Part shown: piece after piece, positions 1-5,589 of the stretch | Numbering within the stretch: position 1 is the stretch's first letter | Layout of the letters: each line of letters opens with the position of its first letter | Assembly (NCBI GenBank): GCA_035500775.1 | Contig: DATJWY010000116.1 | Location: 1 to 6,625 of the forward strand | Origin: DATJWY01 sp035500775 | GTDB lineage: Bacteria; Pseudomonadota; Alphaproteobacteria; Acetobacterales; Acetobacteraceae | Length of the DNA: 6,625 bases | Direction of reading: 5' to 3' | Notes under the pieces: model-generated | Database searches by the model: none | Told to the model about the DNA's origin: nothing | The model's input: the letters and a program-made list of their open reading frames with translations, nothing else | Made by a program: the position numbers and the translations under genes

Positions 1-1
1 C

Positions 2-49
2 GAGCGGGTGGACGCGCTCGCGACGCGGGCGCGGATGGCGGGGCGGTAA
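2..49 (+). CDS. C-terminal end of a truncated upstream gene
   Basis: Reading from base 2, the frame gives 15 residues (ERVDALATRARMAGR) and then TAA at 47-49. The Arg/Ala-rich, amphipathic composition and strong GC at third positions suit the end of a real protein. The start and almost all of the gene lie outside the window, so no function can be assigned. A short hairpin about 50 bases downstream is compatible with the gene ending here. It could also be a chance open frame, because only 48 bases are visible. Confidence 0.4.
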   Translation, partial: ERVDALATRARMAGR

Positions 50-98
50 GGATGTTGTTCTTCCGGAACCTCGTGGGCATCTCCCCCAGTTCCGCCGT

Positions 99-119
99 CC
101 GCCGGTGGCCGGGCGGTTT
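99..119 (+). terminator. weak hairpin downstream of the truncated gene
   Basis: CCGCC plus GG (99-105) pairs with CC plus GGCGG (109-116), with one bulged G and a TGG loop, and is followed by TTT (117-119). It sits about 50 bases after the TAA at 47-49. The T-run is only three bases long, so intrinsic termination would be weak. GC-rich genomes form such hairpins by chance fairly often. Confidence 0.3.
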
Positions 120-172
120 GGCCTGAAACGGGAGCCCTATATGAACCTGCATAAATATTGACCCATCGAAGG

Positions 173-216
173 CCAGGGGCGTTGCCCCTGGACCCCACTG
201 GGGCCGTCGGCCCCAG
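173..216. repeat. tandem perfect hairpin pair (REP-like)
   Basis: Stem one is CCAGGGGC (173-180) with GCCCCTGG (184-191) and loop GTT. Stem two is CTGGGGCC (198-205) with GGCCCCAG (209-216) and loop GTC. Both are perfect 8-bp stems with 3-base loops, six bases apart. The same architecture occurs at 6574-6622 with different stem sequences. Such paired GC-rich hairpins between genes are, to my knowledge, common in Acetobacteraceae genomes. A short T-run (CCCCTTTTC, from about 220) follows on the plus strand, so it may also terminate transcription. Confidence 0.65.
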
Positions 217-275
217 ACCCCTTTTCATTAATGATTCCAAATTCGTGCGGGTCTGGAGGGCGGAGCGGCCCAAGG

Positions 276-302
276 TTCCATCGGCCGGAACGGCCGATGG
301 AA
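276..302. repeat. 11-bp perfect hairpin inside the structured element
   Basis: TTCCATCGGCC (276-286) pairs perfectly with GGCCGATGGAA (292-302) around a GGAAC loop. It is the longest uninterrupted stem in the left part of the window and lies near the centre of the inverted-repeat element. No coding explanation is apparent. It is probably part of the repeat element or a termination structure. Confidence 0.6.
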
Positions 303-312
303 TGGCCGCGGA

Positions 313-352
313 GGGGCTGCCCCCAGCGGGGTGCTGGGGCAGCGCCCCGCTG
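313..352. repeat. GC-rich sequence with two mutually exclusive hairpins
   Basis: CTGCCCCCAGC (317-327) can pair with GCTGGGGCAG (333-342), leaving one bulged C. Alternatively CAGCGGGG (324-331) pairs perfectly with CCCCGCTG (345-352). The two folds share bases and cannot form together. In the leftward direction this lies just downstream of the pirin stop and could help end that transcript. Confidence 0.45.
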
Positions 353-388
353 CTTGCCCGCATAGGTCAATCATTATGCTCGTTGGTA

Positions 389-1093
389 TTACAGGTCGGC
401 CGTGTCGACCAGAACGATTTCCGCATCCTCCTGTGCTGTGATGCGCAGCACCTCCTCGTCCTGCACGGCCGCGCCGTCACCGGCGGCGACCCGCGTCCCG
501 TTCACCTCCACCACGCCCGCGGCCGGGACCAGGTAGGCCTTCCGGCCGGCGCCGAGGCGATATTCGGCTGTCTGACCAGCCATCAGAGTGGCGCCGGCCA
601 CACGGCCGTCGGCGCGGATCGGCAGGGCGCCCTCATCGGACGGGATGCCGCTCGCCAGGGTGACAAAACGTCCGGCCCGATCGGCCTTCGGGAACGGCTT
701 CGTCCCCCAGGACGGCGCGCCGCCCCGCTCACGCGGCATGATCCATATCTGGAAGATCTTGGTCGCCCCGGGCTCGAGGTTGTACTCCGCGTGCCGGATG
801 CCGCTCCCGGCGCTCATCACCTGGACATCCCCGGCCTCGGTGCGCCCGAGGTTGCCGAGACTGTCCTGGTGCGTGATCGCGCCCTGGCGGACGTAGGTGA
901 TGATTTCCATGTTGGCGTGGGGGTGCGGCGGGAAGCCGGCCTCGGAGGCGATCGCGTCGTCGTTCCAGACCCGCAGCGCACCCCAGTGCATGCGCCGCGG
1001 GTCATGGTAGTCCGCGAACGAGAAGTGGTGGCGGGTGTCGAGCCATCCGTGGTGGCCGCCACCCAGGCTGTCATAGGGTCGCAGTTCGATCAT
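389..1093 (-). CDS. pirin family protein (bicupin, possible quercetin 2,3-dioxygenase)
   Basis: A 234-residue cytosolic bicupin of normal length for bacterial pirins. The N-terminal cupin carries the family signature: RHHFSFADY at 21-29, then PHPHANMEI (H57, H59) and GSGIRHAE (H101, E103). These four positions match the iron ligands of pirins (His, His, His, Glu), so the metal site looks intact. The C-terminal cupin (about 150-232) is the usual degenerate half. Some relatives (E. coli YhaK/YhhW type) oxidise quercetin in vitro, and others bind regulators; the substrate here cannot be read from sequence. The start is secure: AAGGAG at 1100-1105 on this strand lies 6 bases before ATG. The gene lies 90 bases downstream of doxX in the same direction and is probably co-transcribed with it. 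The stop codon coincides with one end of the inverted-repeat element at 139-389. Confidence 0.93.
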   Translation of the reverse strand: MIELRPYDSLGGGHHGWLDTRHHFSFADYHDPRRMHWGALRVWNDDAIASEAGFPPHPHANMEIITYVRQGAITHQDSLGNLGRTEAGDVQVMSAGSGIRHAEYNLEPGATKIFQIWIMPRERGGAPSWGTKPFPKADRAGRFVTLASGIPSDEGALPIRADGRVAGATLMAGQTAEYRLGAGRKAYLVPAAGVVEVNGTRVAAGDGAAVQDEEVLRITAQEDAEIVLVDTADL

Positions 1094-1183
1094 TGTCCGC
1101 TCCTTGCCCCCGTGACGGGGCGCTCTTCGCCGTCGGACGGCTCACCCCGTATGCACGGTCGGCGGCCGTCCCTTGGCGGTGTG

Positions 1184-1630
1184 TCAGGCGTTTCCGAGCC
1201 TCGCATCGATCGAGTACCGGCCCGCGCCGGTGACGTAGAGCAGGAGGAAGCCGCCGATGATGCTGATGTTCTTGTAGAAGTTGATCGCGTTCCCGTAGCG
1301 GGCGGCGCCCTCCATCGTCCAGAACGGGTGCCCGATGAGCGCGGTCCCGAACGTGTAGAGCGCCAGCAGGAGAACGAGCGGGCGCGTCCAGGCCCCGAGG
1401 GCGACGGCGAGCGCGACAAAGACCTCCATCACGATCGCCACGAGCGCGGAGATCGAGGGCGCGGGCGCGCCTGTCTGCGTCATGTAGCTGACCGTCCCGG
1501 TGTAGTCGGTGAGCTTGCTCAATCCGAACAGGACGAAGAGCACGATAAGCAGGATGCGGGCGAGGAGGATGGCCTCATCCTTGACCCGCTCGGCACCAAA
1601 AGTCGCCATGGCGATTTTTCCGTTTTGCAT
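1184..1630 (-). CDS. DoxX family membrane protein
   Basis: A 148-residue integral inner-membrane protein of the DoxX family. Four hydrophobic segments are visible at about 20-40, 58-79, 84-101 and 119-135. Family-like motifs include GLSKLTDY at the end of the first helix, GHPFW near 100 and NFYKNISIIGGFLLL at 117-131. Related proteins in other bacteria are linked to thiol/oxidative stress and sulfur metabolism, but the biochemical role of this subfamily is not established. An in-frame ATG lies four codons upstream (1642). I chose the ATG at 1630 because GGAG lies exactly 6 bases before it, while nothing resembling a ribosome binding site precedes 1642. The gene is first in a leftward pair with pirin and divergent from the LysR gene, which probably regulates it. 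LysR-DoxX-pirin neighbourhoods recur in proteobacteria as I recall them. Confidence 0.9.
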   Translation of the reverse strand: MQNGKIAMATFGAERVKDEAILLARILLIVLFVLFGLSKLTDYTGTVSYMTQTGAPAPSISALVAIVMEVFVALAVALGAWTRPLVLLLALYTFGTALIGHPFWTMEGAARYGNAINFYKNISIIGGFLLLYVTGAGRYSIDARLGNA

Positions 1631-1636
1631 GCTGGT

Positions 1637-1640
1637 CTCC
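1637..1640 (-). promoter_or_regulatory. ribosome binding site that fixes the doxX start
   Basis: On the minus strand GGAG is followed by six bases and then ATG (1630-1628). The same GGAG overlaps the alternative upstream ATG at 1642, which has no binding site of its own. This favours the shorter protein. Confidence 0.65.
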
Positions 1641-1672
1641 ATTCAAAGATTTGCGGTCCGTCGAGAACGAAG

Positions 1673-1688
1673 ATCGTGCTGGCGCGAT
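1673..1688. promoter_or_regulatory. candidate LysR operator, 16-bp palindrome
   Basis: ATCGTGC-TG-GCGCGAT is an inverted repeat with one T/G mismatch. It lies near the middle of the divergent region, about 43 bases from the doxX start and 48 from the lysR start. That is a typical place for a LysR recognition site. The spacing inside the palindrome is T-N12-A rather than the textbook T-N11-A, so the assignment is tentative. Confidence 0.4.
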
Positions 1689-1700
1689 AGCGAAGAAAGA

Positions 1701-1724
1701 GAAACAATCGAAACTCATCGTTTC
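1701..1724. promoter_or_regulatory. candidate operator with three GAAAC/GTTTC half-sites
   Basis: GAAAC occurs at 1701-1705 and 1710-1714, and its complement GTTTC at 1720-1724. The last two form a perfect palindrome with a 5-base spacer. The first with the last gives GAAACAAT/ATCGTTTC, an 8-bp arm with one mismatch. The site ends 11 bases before the lysR ATG, so a bound protein would block lysR expression. It could be an autoregulatory site or the target of another regulator. Confidence 0.4.
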
Positions 1725-1735
1725 TGGAATTTGCC

Positions 1736-2659
1736 ATGGCCCGTTTGCCTGACCTCGAAGCCTGGGCGGTGTTCGCCAAGGTGGCGGAGACAGGCTCCTT
1801 CGCACGGACAGCGACCGATCTCGGCCTCTCCAAGGCGACCGTGTCGAAGGCTGTCGGGCGATTGGAGGCGCGGATCGGCGCGAGTCTGCTGAACCGCACC
1901 TCCCGCCGCCTGTCCCTGACCGATACCGGCCGACGGGCGGCCGCCAGCGCCGCCCGCATCCTGGCCGAGGGCGAAGCGGCCGAAGCGGAGGCCATGGAGC
2001 AGTCCGTGGCGCCCCGGGGCCTGGTGCGGCTGGCCGCGCCGATGTCCTTCGGCATCGCGCACGTGGCTCCAATCCTGCCTGAGCTGCTGGCGGCCTACCC
2101 GGAGGTTGCGGTGGACCTGCACCTCGGGGACGAGGTGGTGGACCTGGTCGGCGGGGGGTTCGACCTGGCGCTCCGCATAGCAGCGCTGGCCGATTCCAGC
2201 TTGCGGGCGCGCCGGGTCTGCCGCATCCGCCGGCTGCTGGTGGGCTCGCCGGCCTATTTTGAGCGCCGGGGGCGCCCGGAGCATCCCCGGGATCTCGCCG
2301 GACATGCCTGCCTCGGCTACGCCTACCTGCCCGTGCCCGATCGCTGGCGCTTCGTCCATGCCTCCGGTGAGGAGGTTGCCGTCACGCCGCGCGGCCCACT
2401 ACGCGCCAACAATGCCGACGCACTGCAACCGGCGCTGCGGGCGGGACTGGGACTCGCGGTGCAGCCGGAGTTCCTGGTCTGGGAGGATCTGGCGGCAGGC
2501 CAGCTGGCAGTGGCGATGGAGGGCTGGTCCATGCCGCCCATCGCGCTGAACATCGTCACCCCACCCGGCGGGCACCGGCCAGCCCGCGTCGCCGCCGTGA
2601 TCGAGTTCCTGGCGAACCGCCTGTCCGTCGCCCCCTGGGCGACACCCGCCAAAGCGTAA
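1736..2659 (+). CDS. LysR family transcriptional regulator
   Basis: A 307-residue DNA-binding regulator of ordinary LysR length. The winged helix-turn-helix lies at about 6-64: LEAWAVFAKVAETGSFARTA, then LGLSKATVSKAVGRLE (recognition helix near 33-44) and LLNRTSRRLSLTDTG. A linker helix follows (about 66-90). The effector-binding domain begins with GLVRLAAPMSFG at 95-106 and contains the usual GFDLALRIA stretch at 141-149. This matches the subgroup of LysR proteins often found next to oxidoreductase genes. The effector cannot be predicted. The start is ATG with a weak GGA seven bases upstream; the HTH begins right after it, which supports the choice. The gene is divergent from doxX-pirin and probably controls that pair. 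The expected mode is tetramer binding at the intergenic palindromes. Confidence 0.94.
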   Translation: MARLPDLEAWAVFAKVAETGSFARTATDLGLSKATVSKAVGRLEARIGASLLNRTSRRLSLTDTGRRAAASAARILAEGEAAEAEAMEQSVAPRGLVRLAAPMSFGIAHVAPILPELLAAYPEVAVDLHLGDEVVDLVGGGFDLALRIAALADSSLRARRVCRIRRLLVGSPAYFERRGRPEHPRDLAGHACLGYAYLPVPDRWRFVHASGEEVAVTPRGPLRANNADALQPALRAGLGLAVQPEFLVWEDLAAGQLAVAMEGWSMPPIALNIVTPPGGHRPARVAAVIEFLANRLSVAPWATPAKA

Positions 2660-3026
2660 GCGCCCGGTAGAACCCGATGCGCGGGGCGCGGGCCCGTCGC
2701 CCGTCCCCCGACCACGTCGCCGTTGGGGTCTGACAGAGGCCCTTGCGCGAGTGGCGGACCGGCCCTGGCGATCTCTCCAGCCCAGCCCGGACGACCAGCC
2801 CTACATCCGCACCGCACAGGCCGCCGAGGTGGCCTCTGCGCGTCTGACGGTTCCGTGAAGGCACGAAACCGATCGGCGCCGCGGGAGTATTCTTCTCACA
2901 CCCCGCCGTCCGCGGCGAAGACATGGCCGCCTCCGCCCCCAGGCAGGTTCCGGCCCACTCCGCCACCTGAAAAGGGCCCAGGCGAGAGGGGATCGCGGAT
3001 CCACCGAACGACAAGGGCATCCAAGG
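2660..3026 (+). other. intergenic stretch of 367 bases, no confident gene
   Basis: No confident gene lies between lysR and the dehydrogenase. One frame stays open from the lysR stop region to TGA at 2856-2858. Its last 42 codons (from 2730) read like protein, for example LTEALARVADRPW and DDQPYIRTAQAAEVASARL. It has no ATG; the only plausible start is GTG at 2751 with AGAGG 11 bases before it (35 codons). It may be a decayed gene end or chance. GGATC-GCG-GATCC (2990-3002) is a short palindrome ahead of the dehydrogenase. AAGGG at 3013-3017 is the likely ribosome binding site for the dehydrogenase ATG at 3027. I see no clear promoter hexamers, and no T-run terminator for lysR. Confidence 0.5.
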
Positions 3027-4064
3027 ATGAAAGCTGTCGTCTATAACGGCCCCGGCTCCAAGTCGGTCGAGGAACGGCCGAAGCCCGAACTCCTGGAAAA
3101 TACAGACGCCATCGTCCGCGTCACCAAGACCACCATCTGCGGCACCGACCTGCATATCCTGAAAGGTGATGTCCCGACCTGTAAGCCGGGCACCGGGCTT
3201 GGTCATGAAGGCGTCGGAATCATCGAGGCCGTGGGCAACTCGGTCACCACGTTCAAGCCAGGCGATCATGTGCTGATCTCCTGCATCACCTCCTGCGGCA
3301 AGTGCCGTTACTGCAGGCGGAGCATGTACTCGCATTGCGTGACCGGCGGCTGGCGCCTGGGGAATCTCATCAACGGCACGCAGGCGGAATATGTCCGCAT
3401 CCCCCATGCCGACACCAGCCTCTACCCGATTCCCCCCGGCGCGGACGAGGAAGCGCTGGTCATGCTCAGCGACATCCTGCCGACCGGGTTTGAATGCGGT
3501 GTCCTGAACGGCAAGGTCCAGCCAGGGGCGACCGTCGCCATCGTCGGGGCCGGGCCGATCGGCCTCGCGGCGCTGCTGACCGCGCAATTCTATTCGCCCG
3601 GCCGGATCATCATGATCGACATGGACGCCAATCGCCTGGACGTCGCCCGCCAGTTCGGCGCGACCGACCTGCTCAACAGCGGCGCGTGCAACGTGGTCGA
3701 ATCGGTCAAGGCGCTGACGCAGGGGGACGGAGTCGATACCGCCATCGAGGCGGTGGGCATCCCGGCGACGTTCCTCCTTTGCCAGGATATCGTGGCCCCG
3801 GGAGGCACCATCGCCAATGTCGGTGTCCACGGCACCAAGGTTGACCTGCACCTCGAAACCTTGTGGGCCCATAATATCTCGATCACCACCCGGCTGGTCG
3901 ATACGGCGACGACCACGATGCTGCTGAAGACGGTGGAGGCCAGGAAGCTCGACCCTCGCCGCCTCATCACGCATCATTTCACCCTGGACAACGCCCTGGA
4001 CGCCTATGACACCTTCGCCGCCGCCGCCAAAAACAAGGCCCTGAAGGTGATCATTACCCCCTGA
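3027..4064 (+). CDS. zinc-dependent medium-chain alcohol dehydrogenase
   Basis: A 345-residue cytosolic medium-chain dehydrogenase, full length for the family. Catalytic zinc ligands are visible as C38 (TTICGTDLH), H60-E61 (GHEGVG) and D149 (MLSDI). The structural zinc loop is complete with C90, C93, C96 and C104. The Rossmann fold has GAGPIG at 174-179, and its second strand ends in IDMD with D198. An acidic residue there favours NAD(H). The Clostridium/Thermoanaerobacter secondary alcohol dehydrogenases, which use NADP, have a small residue at this place and lack the structural zinc cysteines. The closest subgroup I recognise is the formaldehyde-dehydrogenase-like/secondary alcohol dehydrogenase branch. 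The substrate is uncertain: small primary or secondary alcohols, or an aldehyde. The start is supported by AAGGG nine bases upstream and by MKAVVY, the typical opening. A long hairpin begins at the base after the stop, so the gene is likely monocistronic. Confidence 0.93.
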   Translation: MKAVVYNGPGSKSVEERPKPELLENTDAIVRVTKTTICGTDLHILKGDVPTCKPGTGLGHEGVGIIEAVGNSVTTFKPGDHVLISCITSCGKCRYCRRSMYSHCVTGGWRLGNLINGTQAEYVRIPHADTSLYPIPPGADEEALVMLSDILPTGFECGVLNGKVQPGATVAIVGAGPIGLAALLTAQFYSPGRIIMIDMDANRLDVARQFGATDLLNSGACNVVESVKALTQGDGVDTAIEAVGIPATFLLCQDIVAPGGTIANVGVHGTKVDLHLETLWAHNISITTRLVDTATTTMLLKTVEARKLDPRRLITHHFTLDNALDAYDTFAAAAKNKALKVIITP

Positions 4065-4114
4065 TGCCGGGGGTATCCCACGAACACGCGCGACAAGGGG
4101 CAATGCCCCCGGCA
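4065..4114 (+). terminator. 12-bp hairpin immediately after the dehydrogenase stop
   Basis: TGCCGGGGGTAT (4065-4076) pairs with ATGCCCCCGGCA (4103-4114), twelve pairs including one T-G wobble, around a 26-base loop. The left arm starts on the first base after TGA. No T-run follows, so it may protect the 3' end or act with Rho instead of being a classical intrinsic terminator. A smaller hairpin CGGGG-TG-CCCCG follows at 4137-4148. Confidence 0.5.
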
Positions 4115-4210
4115 CACAGACACGGTGACGTTCCAACGGGGTGCCCCGGGGCTGGCGGATCGTCCGACGGAAAACACCAGCCTCGCGGGCGGGGGACCAA
4201 CAGCCGGACC

Positions 4211-4423
4211 ATGCAACGCTTCCTGCTGCTCGCCGGGGCTGGCCTGCTCGTGCTGGGGCTGCTCTGGCCCTGGCTCGGCCGCATCGGCCTTGGTCATCTG
4301 CCCGGCGATATCCGCATCGAGCGCCCTGGCTTCACCTTTTATGCCCCGCTCGGCACCTGCCTGCTGATCTCGGTCGTCGTCTCGCTGGCGCTGCGGCTGC
4401 TCGCCTGGCTCTGGTCCCGCTGA
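4211..4423 (+). CDS. DUF2905 family small membrane protein
   Basis: A 70-residue protein with two membrane helices (about 3-22 and 46-68). They flank a short loop holding the family signature GLGHLPGDIRIERPGFTFY (26-44). This matches DUF2905 proteins, which are about 65-75 residues long and of unknown function; their location is predicted to be the inner membrane. The open frame extends upstream to 4064, but the extra 49 residues are low-complexity Gly/Pro/Arg/His sequence. That stretch is also where the dehydrogenase hairpin lies. The family starts at MQRFLLL, so ATG 4211 is preferred. Its ribosome binding site is poor: GGGGGA lies about 13 bases upstream and GGA only 2 bases upstream. The gene may be weakly translated or depend on its own leader. 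It is convergent with the MBL hydrolase gene. Confidence 0.85.
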   Translation: MQRFLLLAGAGLLVLGLLWPWLGRIGLGHLPGDIRIERPGFTFYAPLGTCLLISVVVSLALRLLAWLWSR

Positions 4424-4465
4424 GGCGGAGGCCGCCGCCCGAGTCCGGAGACCGATCCGCCTCGG
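4420..4465. terminator. hairpin between convergent DUF2905 and MBL genes
   Basis: GAGGCGGA (4422-4429) pairs perfectly with TCCGCCTC (4456-4463), extendable outward by a wobble and a C-G pair to 4420-4465. The left arm includes the end of the DUF2905 stop codon. An inner GGCGG-AGG-CCGCC hairpin (4424-4436) is an alternative fold. It lies in the gap between converging genes, where a shared terminator is expected. There is no T-run on either side. Confidence 0.4.
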
Positions 4466-4534
4466 CCCTTACCCTGGGCGCGATTCCGCTCTACTCCTTG
4501 CCGCGTGCCGGATCTGGAATAACCCCGGCCGGGC

Positions 4535-5368
4535 TTACCCGACGCCATGCCAGAGATCGTCGTCGCGCCGCGCCCGCCCCTCGCTCTCCAGCTTGAGCAG
4601 ATGCGCGACCACGCTGCGCTCCGCGACCGGCCGCAACGGAACGGCGAGCATGCCGTACATCATCTCCACGAGCCCGCCGGCGCTGTGCGGGTTCTCCCGC
4701 AACGCCGCGGCGATCGCGTTCTCACGCGCCATCCGGTGCGCCAGCATGGCGCGGACCAGGCGGCGCGGCTCCGGCAGCGCCGGACCATGCCCCGGCAGAT
4801 ACAACGCATCCTCCCGCGCCAGCACCCGGCGCAGGCTGTCGAAATACGCCGCCATGTCGCCATCCGGCGGGTTCACCACGCTGGTTGACCAGGACATCAC
4901 ATGGTCGGCGCTGAACAGCACTCCGCCGGACGTGGCGAAGCAGACATGGTCGGCGGCATGGCCCGGCGTGTGCAGCGCCACCAGCCCGCCGATCTCGTCG
5001 CCATCCCGCAGGGGGATGTCCGGCGCGAGGCCGCCCCCCGCCGCGTGCCAGGCCGCGACCGGCGCCCCGGTCGCCTGCTGGAGCGCGGCAACGCCCTCCA
5101 CATGGTCGGGATGGGTATGGCTGACCAGGATACGCGCCACGCGCCCATCCGTGGCGGCCAGCACCGCCGCGATATGGCCGGCATCGTCCGGCCCGGGGTC
5201 GAGCACGGCGTAGCCGTCATCCTGCGCGATCAGATAGGTGTTGGTGCCGTGATAGGTCATCGGGCCCGGATTGGGCGCCACCAGCCGCGTGATGCCCGGC
5301 GCGACGGGATGCGGCGCGTAGCGGCCGGGCTCCGGCTCGGTCAGGAAAGCCATCGGGGCAGCCTCCAT
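4535..5368 (-). CDS. MBL-fold metallo-hydrolase, LACTB2-like
   Basis: A 277-residue soluble hydrolase with the metallo-beta-lactamase fold. Numbered from the chosen start, the metal-binding motif HTHPDH is at 84-89, with further ligands H137 (HTPGHAADH), D155 (FSADH) and H194 (LPGHG). Together these give a complete two-metal site. The opening part NPGPMTYHGTNTYLI and the C-terminal region of about 80 residues (a predicted winged helix) match the LACTB2-like/BLACT-WH group. Members act as RNA/DNA nucleases or thioester/ester hydrolases, so the substrate is unresolved. The frame is open up to a GTG at 5386. ATG at 5368 is chosen because AGGAGG lies exactly six bases upstream and would otherwise be inside the coding sequence. 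The gene is divergent from cobD and convergent with DUF2905, with no obvious functional link to either. Confidence 0.92.
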   Translation of the reverse strand: MEAAPMAFLTEPEPGRYAPHPVAPGITRLVAPNPGPMTYHGTNTYLIAQDDGYAVLDPGPDDAGHIAAVLAATDGRVARILVSHTHPDHVEGVAALQQATGAPVAAWHAAGGGLAPDIPLRDGDEIGGLVALHTPGHAADHVCFATSGGVLFSADHVMSWSTSVVNPPDGDMAAYFDSLRRVLAREDALYLPGHGPALPEPRRLVRAMLAHRMARENAIAAALRENPHSAGGLVEMMYGMLAVPLRPVAERSVVAHLLKLESEGRARRDDDLWHGVG

Positions 5369-5589
5369 GCTGATCCTCCTCGCCACGACACCCGGCGAGC
5401 TTGTCCGCCCGCTTCTCTCATCCGCCTGCCTGCATGGGCGATCCCTCGCCCGCCGGCAAGGATGCGGGGAACAGGGTTGACGGCGACCAAGAGATCAAGG
5501 ACGCCTGGATCAGCGACGGAACGCGACAACGTTGTTTATCCGGTTCCGTATCGGCCAACTCCTGCTCCTCACCCCGCACCGGTTTTCCC
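5369..5589. promoter_or_regulatory. intergenic region between divergent MBL and cobD genes
   Basis: 221 bases lie between the MBL start and the beginning of the CobD-like sequence. A perfect 10-bp palindrome ACAACGTTGT lies at 5526-5535, inside a short AT-richer patch (5526-5540); it could be an operator. TTGACG at 5477-5482 resembles a -35 box, but no matching -10 follows. I looked for the conserved B12-box pattern of cobalamin riboswitches on both strands and did not find it. The cobD frame is open through most of this stretch (from 5401), so part of it may be coding. Confidence 0.35.
5375..5380 (-). promoter_or_regulatory. perfect ribosome binding site that fixes the MBL start
   Basis: AGGAGG on the minus strand, six bases before ATG at 5368. 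It lies inside the longer open frame beginning with GTG at 5386. Its quality and spacing argue that translation begins at 5368. Confidence 0.75.

Larger units (their letters stand above)
139..389. repeat. MITE-like structured non-coding element with terminal inverted repeats
   Basis: Bases 139-166, compared with the reverse complement of 362-389, match at 21 of 28 positions. The identical blocks are ATA, AAC, GCATAA, ATTGACC and AT. The core GCATAA-NN-ATTGACC is shared exactly apart from the two N positions. Between these AT-richer ends lie four GC-rich hairpins and no convincing gene: the open frames crossing it are low-complexity shadows. The right end reaches the TAA stop codon of the pirin gene, so the element fills the gap between two converging transcripts. 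The layout (short, non-coding, inverted ends, strong internal structure) resembles a miniature inverted-repeat element or a composite of REP-like hairpins. I see no transposase and no clear target duplication. It may instead act as a two-way transcription terminator. Confidence 0.5.
1631..1735. promoter_or_regulatory. divergent promoter region between doxX and lysR
   Basis: 105 bases separate the doxX start (leftward) from the lysR start (rightward). The region is noticeably richer in A/T than its flanks (roughly 1681-1735), as expected for promoters in a GC-rich genome. It contains two inverted-repeat sites listed separately. I cannot point to convincing -35/-10 hexamers in either direction. 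The arrangement is the usual one for a LysR regulator that controls itself and its divergent neighbour. Confidence 0.6.

Noticed and set aside
141..161. Tiny six-codon frame (MNLHKY) before the structured element
   Set aside because: It lies within the terminal inverted repeat and has no downstream partner gene, so a leader peptide role is not supported.
1129..1141. GCCGTC-G-GACGGC palindrome between doxX and pirin as a terminator
   Set aside because: A one-base loop cannot form a stable hairpin, and there is no T-run. Read-through from doxX into pirin seems more likely.
158..1690. Plus-strand open frame of 510 codons
   Set aside because: It runs antisense to pirin and doxX and through the hairpin element. 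It is Arg/Gly/Asp/Val-rich with no recognisable domain: a GC-rich shadow frame.
2723..3046. Plus-strand 107-codon frame running into the dehydrogenase
   Set aside because: It starts with TTG, is Pro/Arg-rich low-complexity sequence, and overlaps the dehydrogenase start in another frame.
2556..4136. Minus-strand open frame of 526 codons
   Set aside because: It is antisense to the whole alcohol dehydrogenase and to the end of lysR. No family motif is present, and both sense genes are convincingly conserved.
5341..5529. Minus-strand 62-codon frame overlapping the MBL start
   Set aside because: It has a TTG start without a ribosome binding site, overlaps the perfect AGGAGG and start of the MBL gene, and shows no recognised family.
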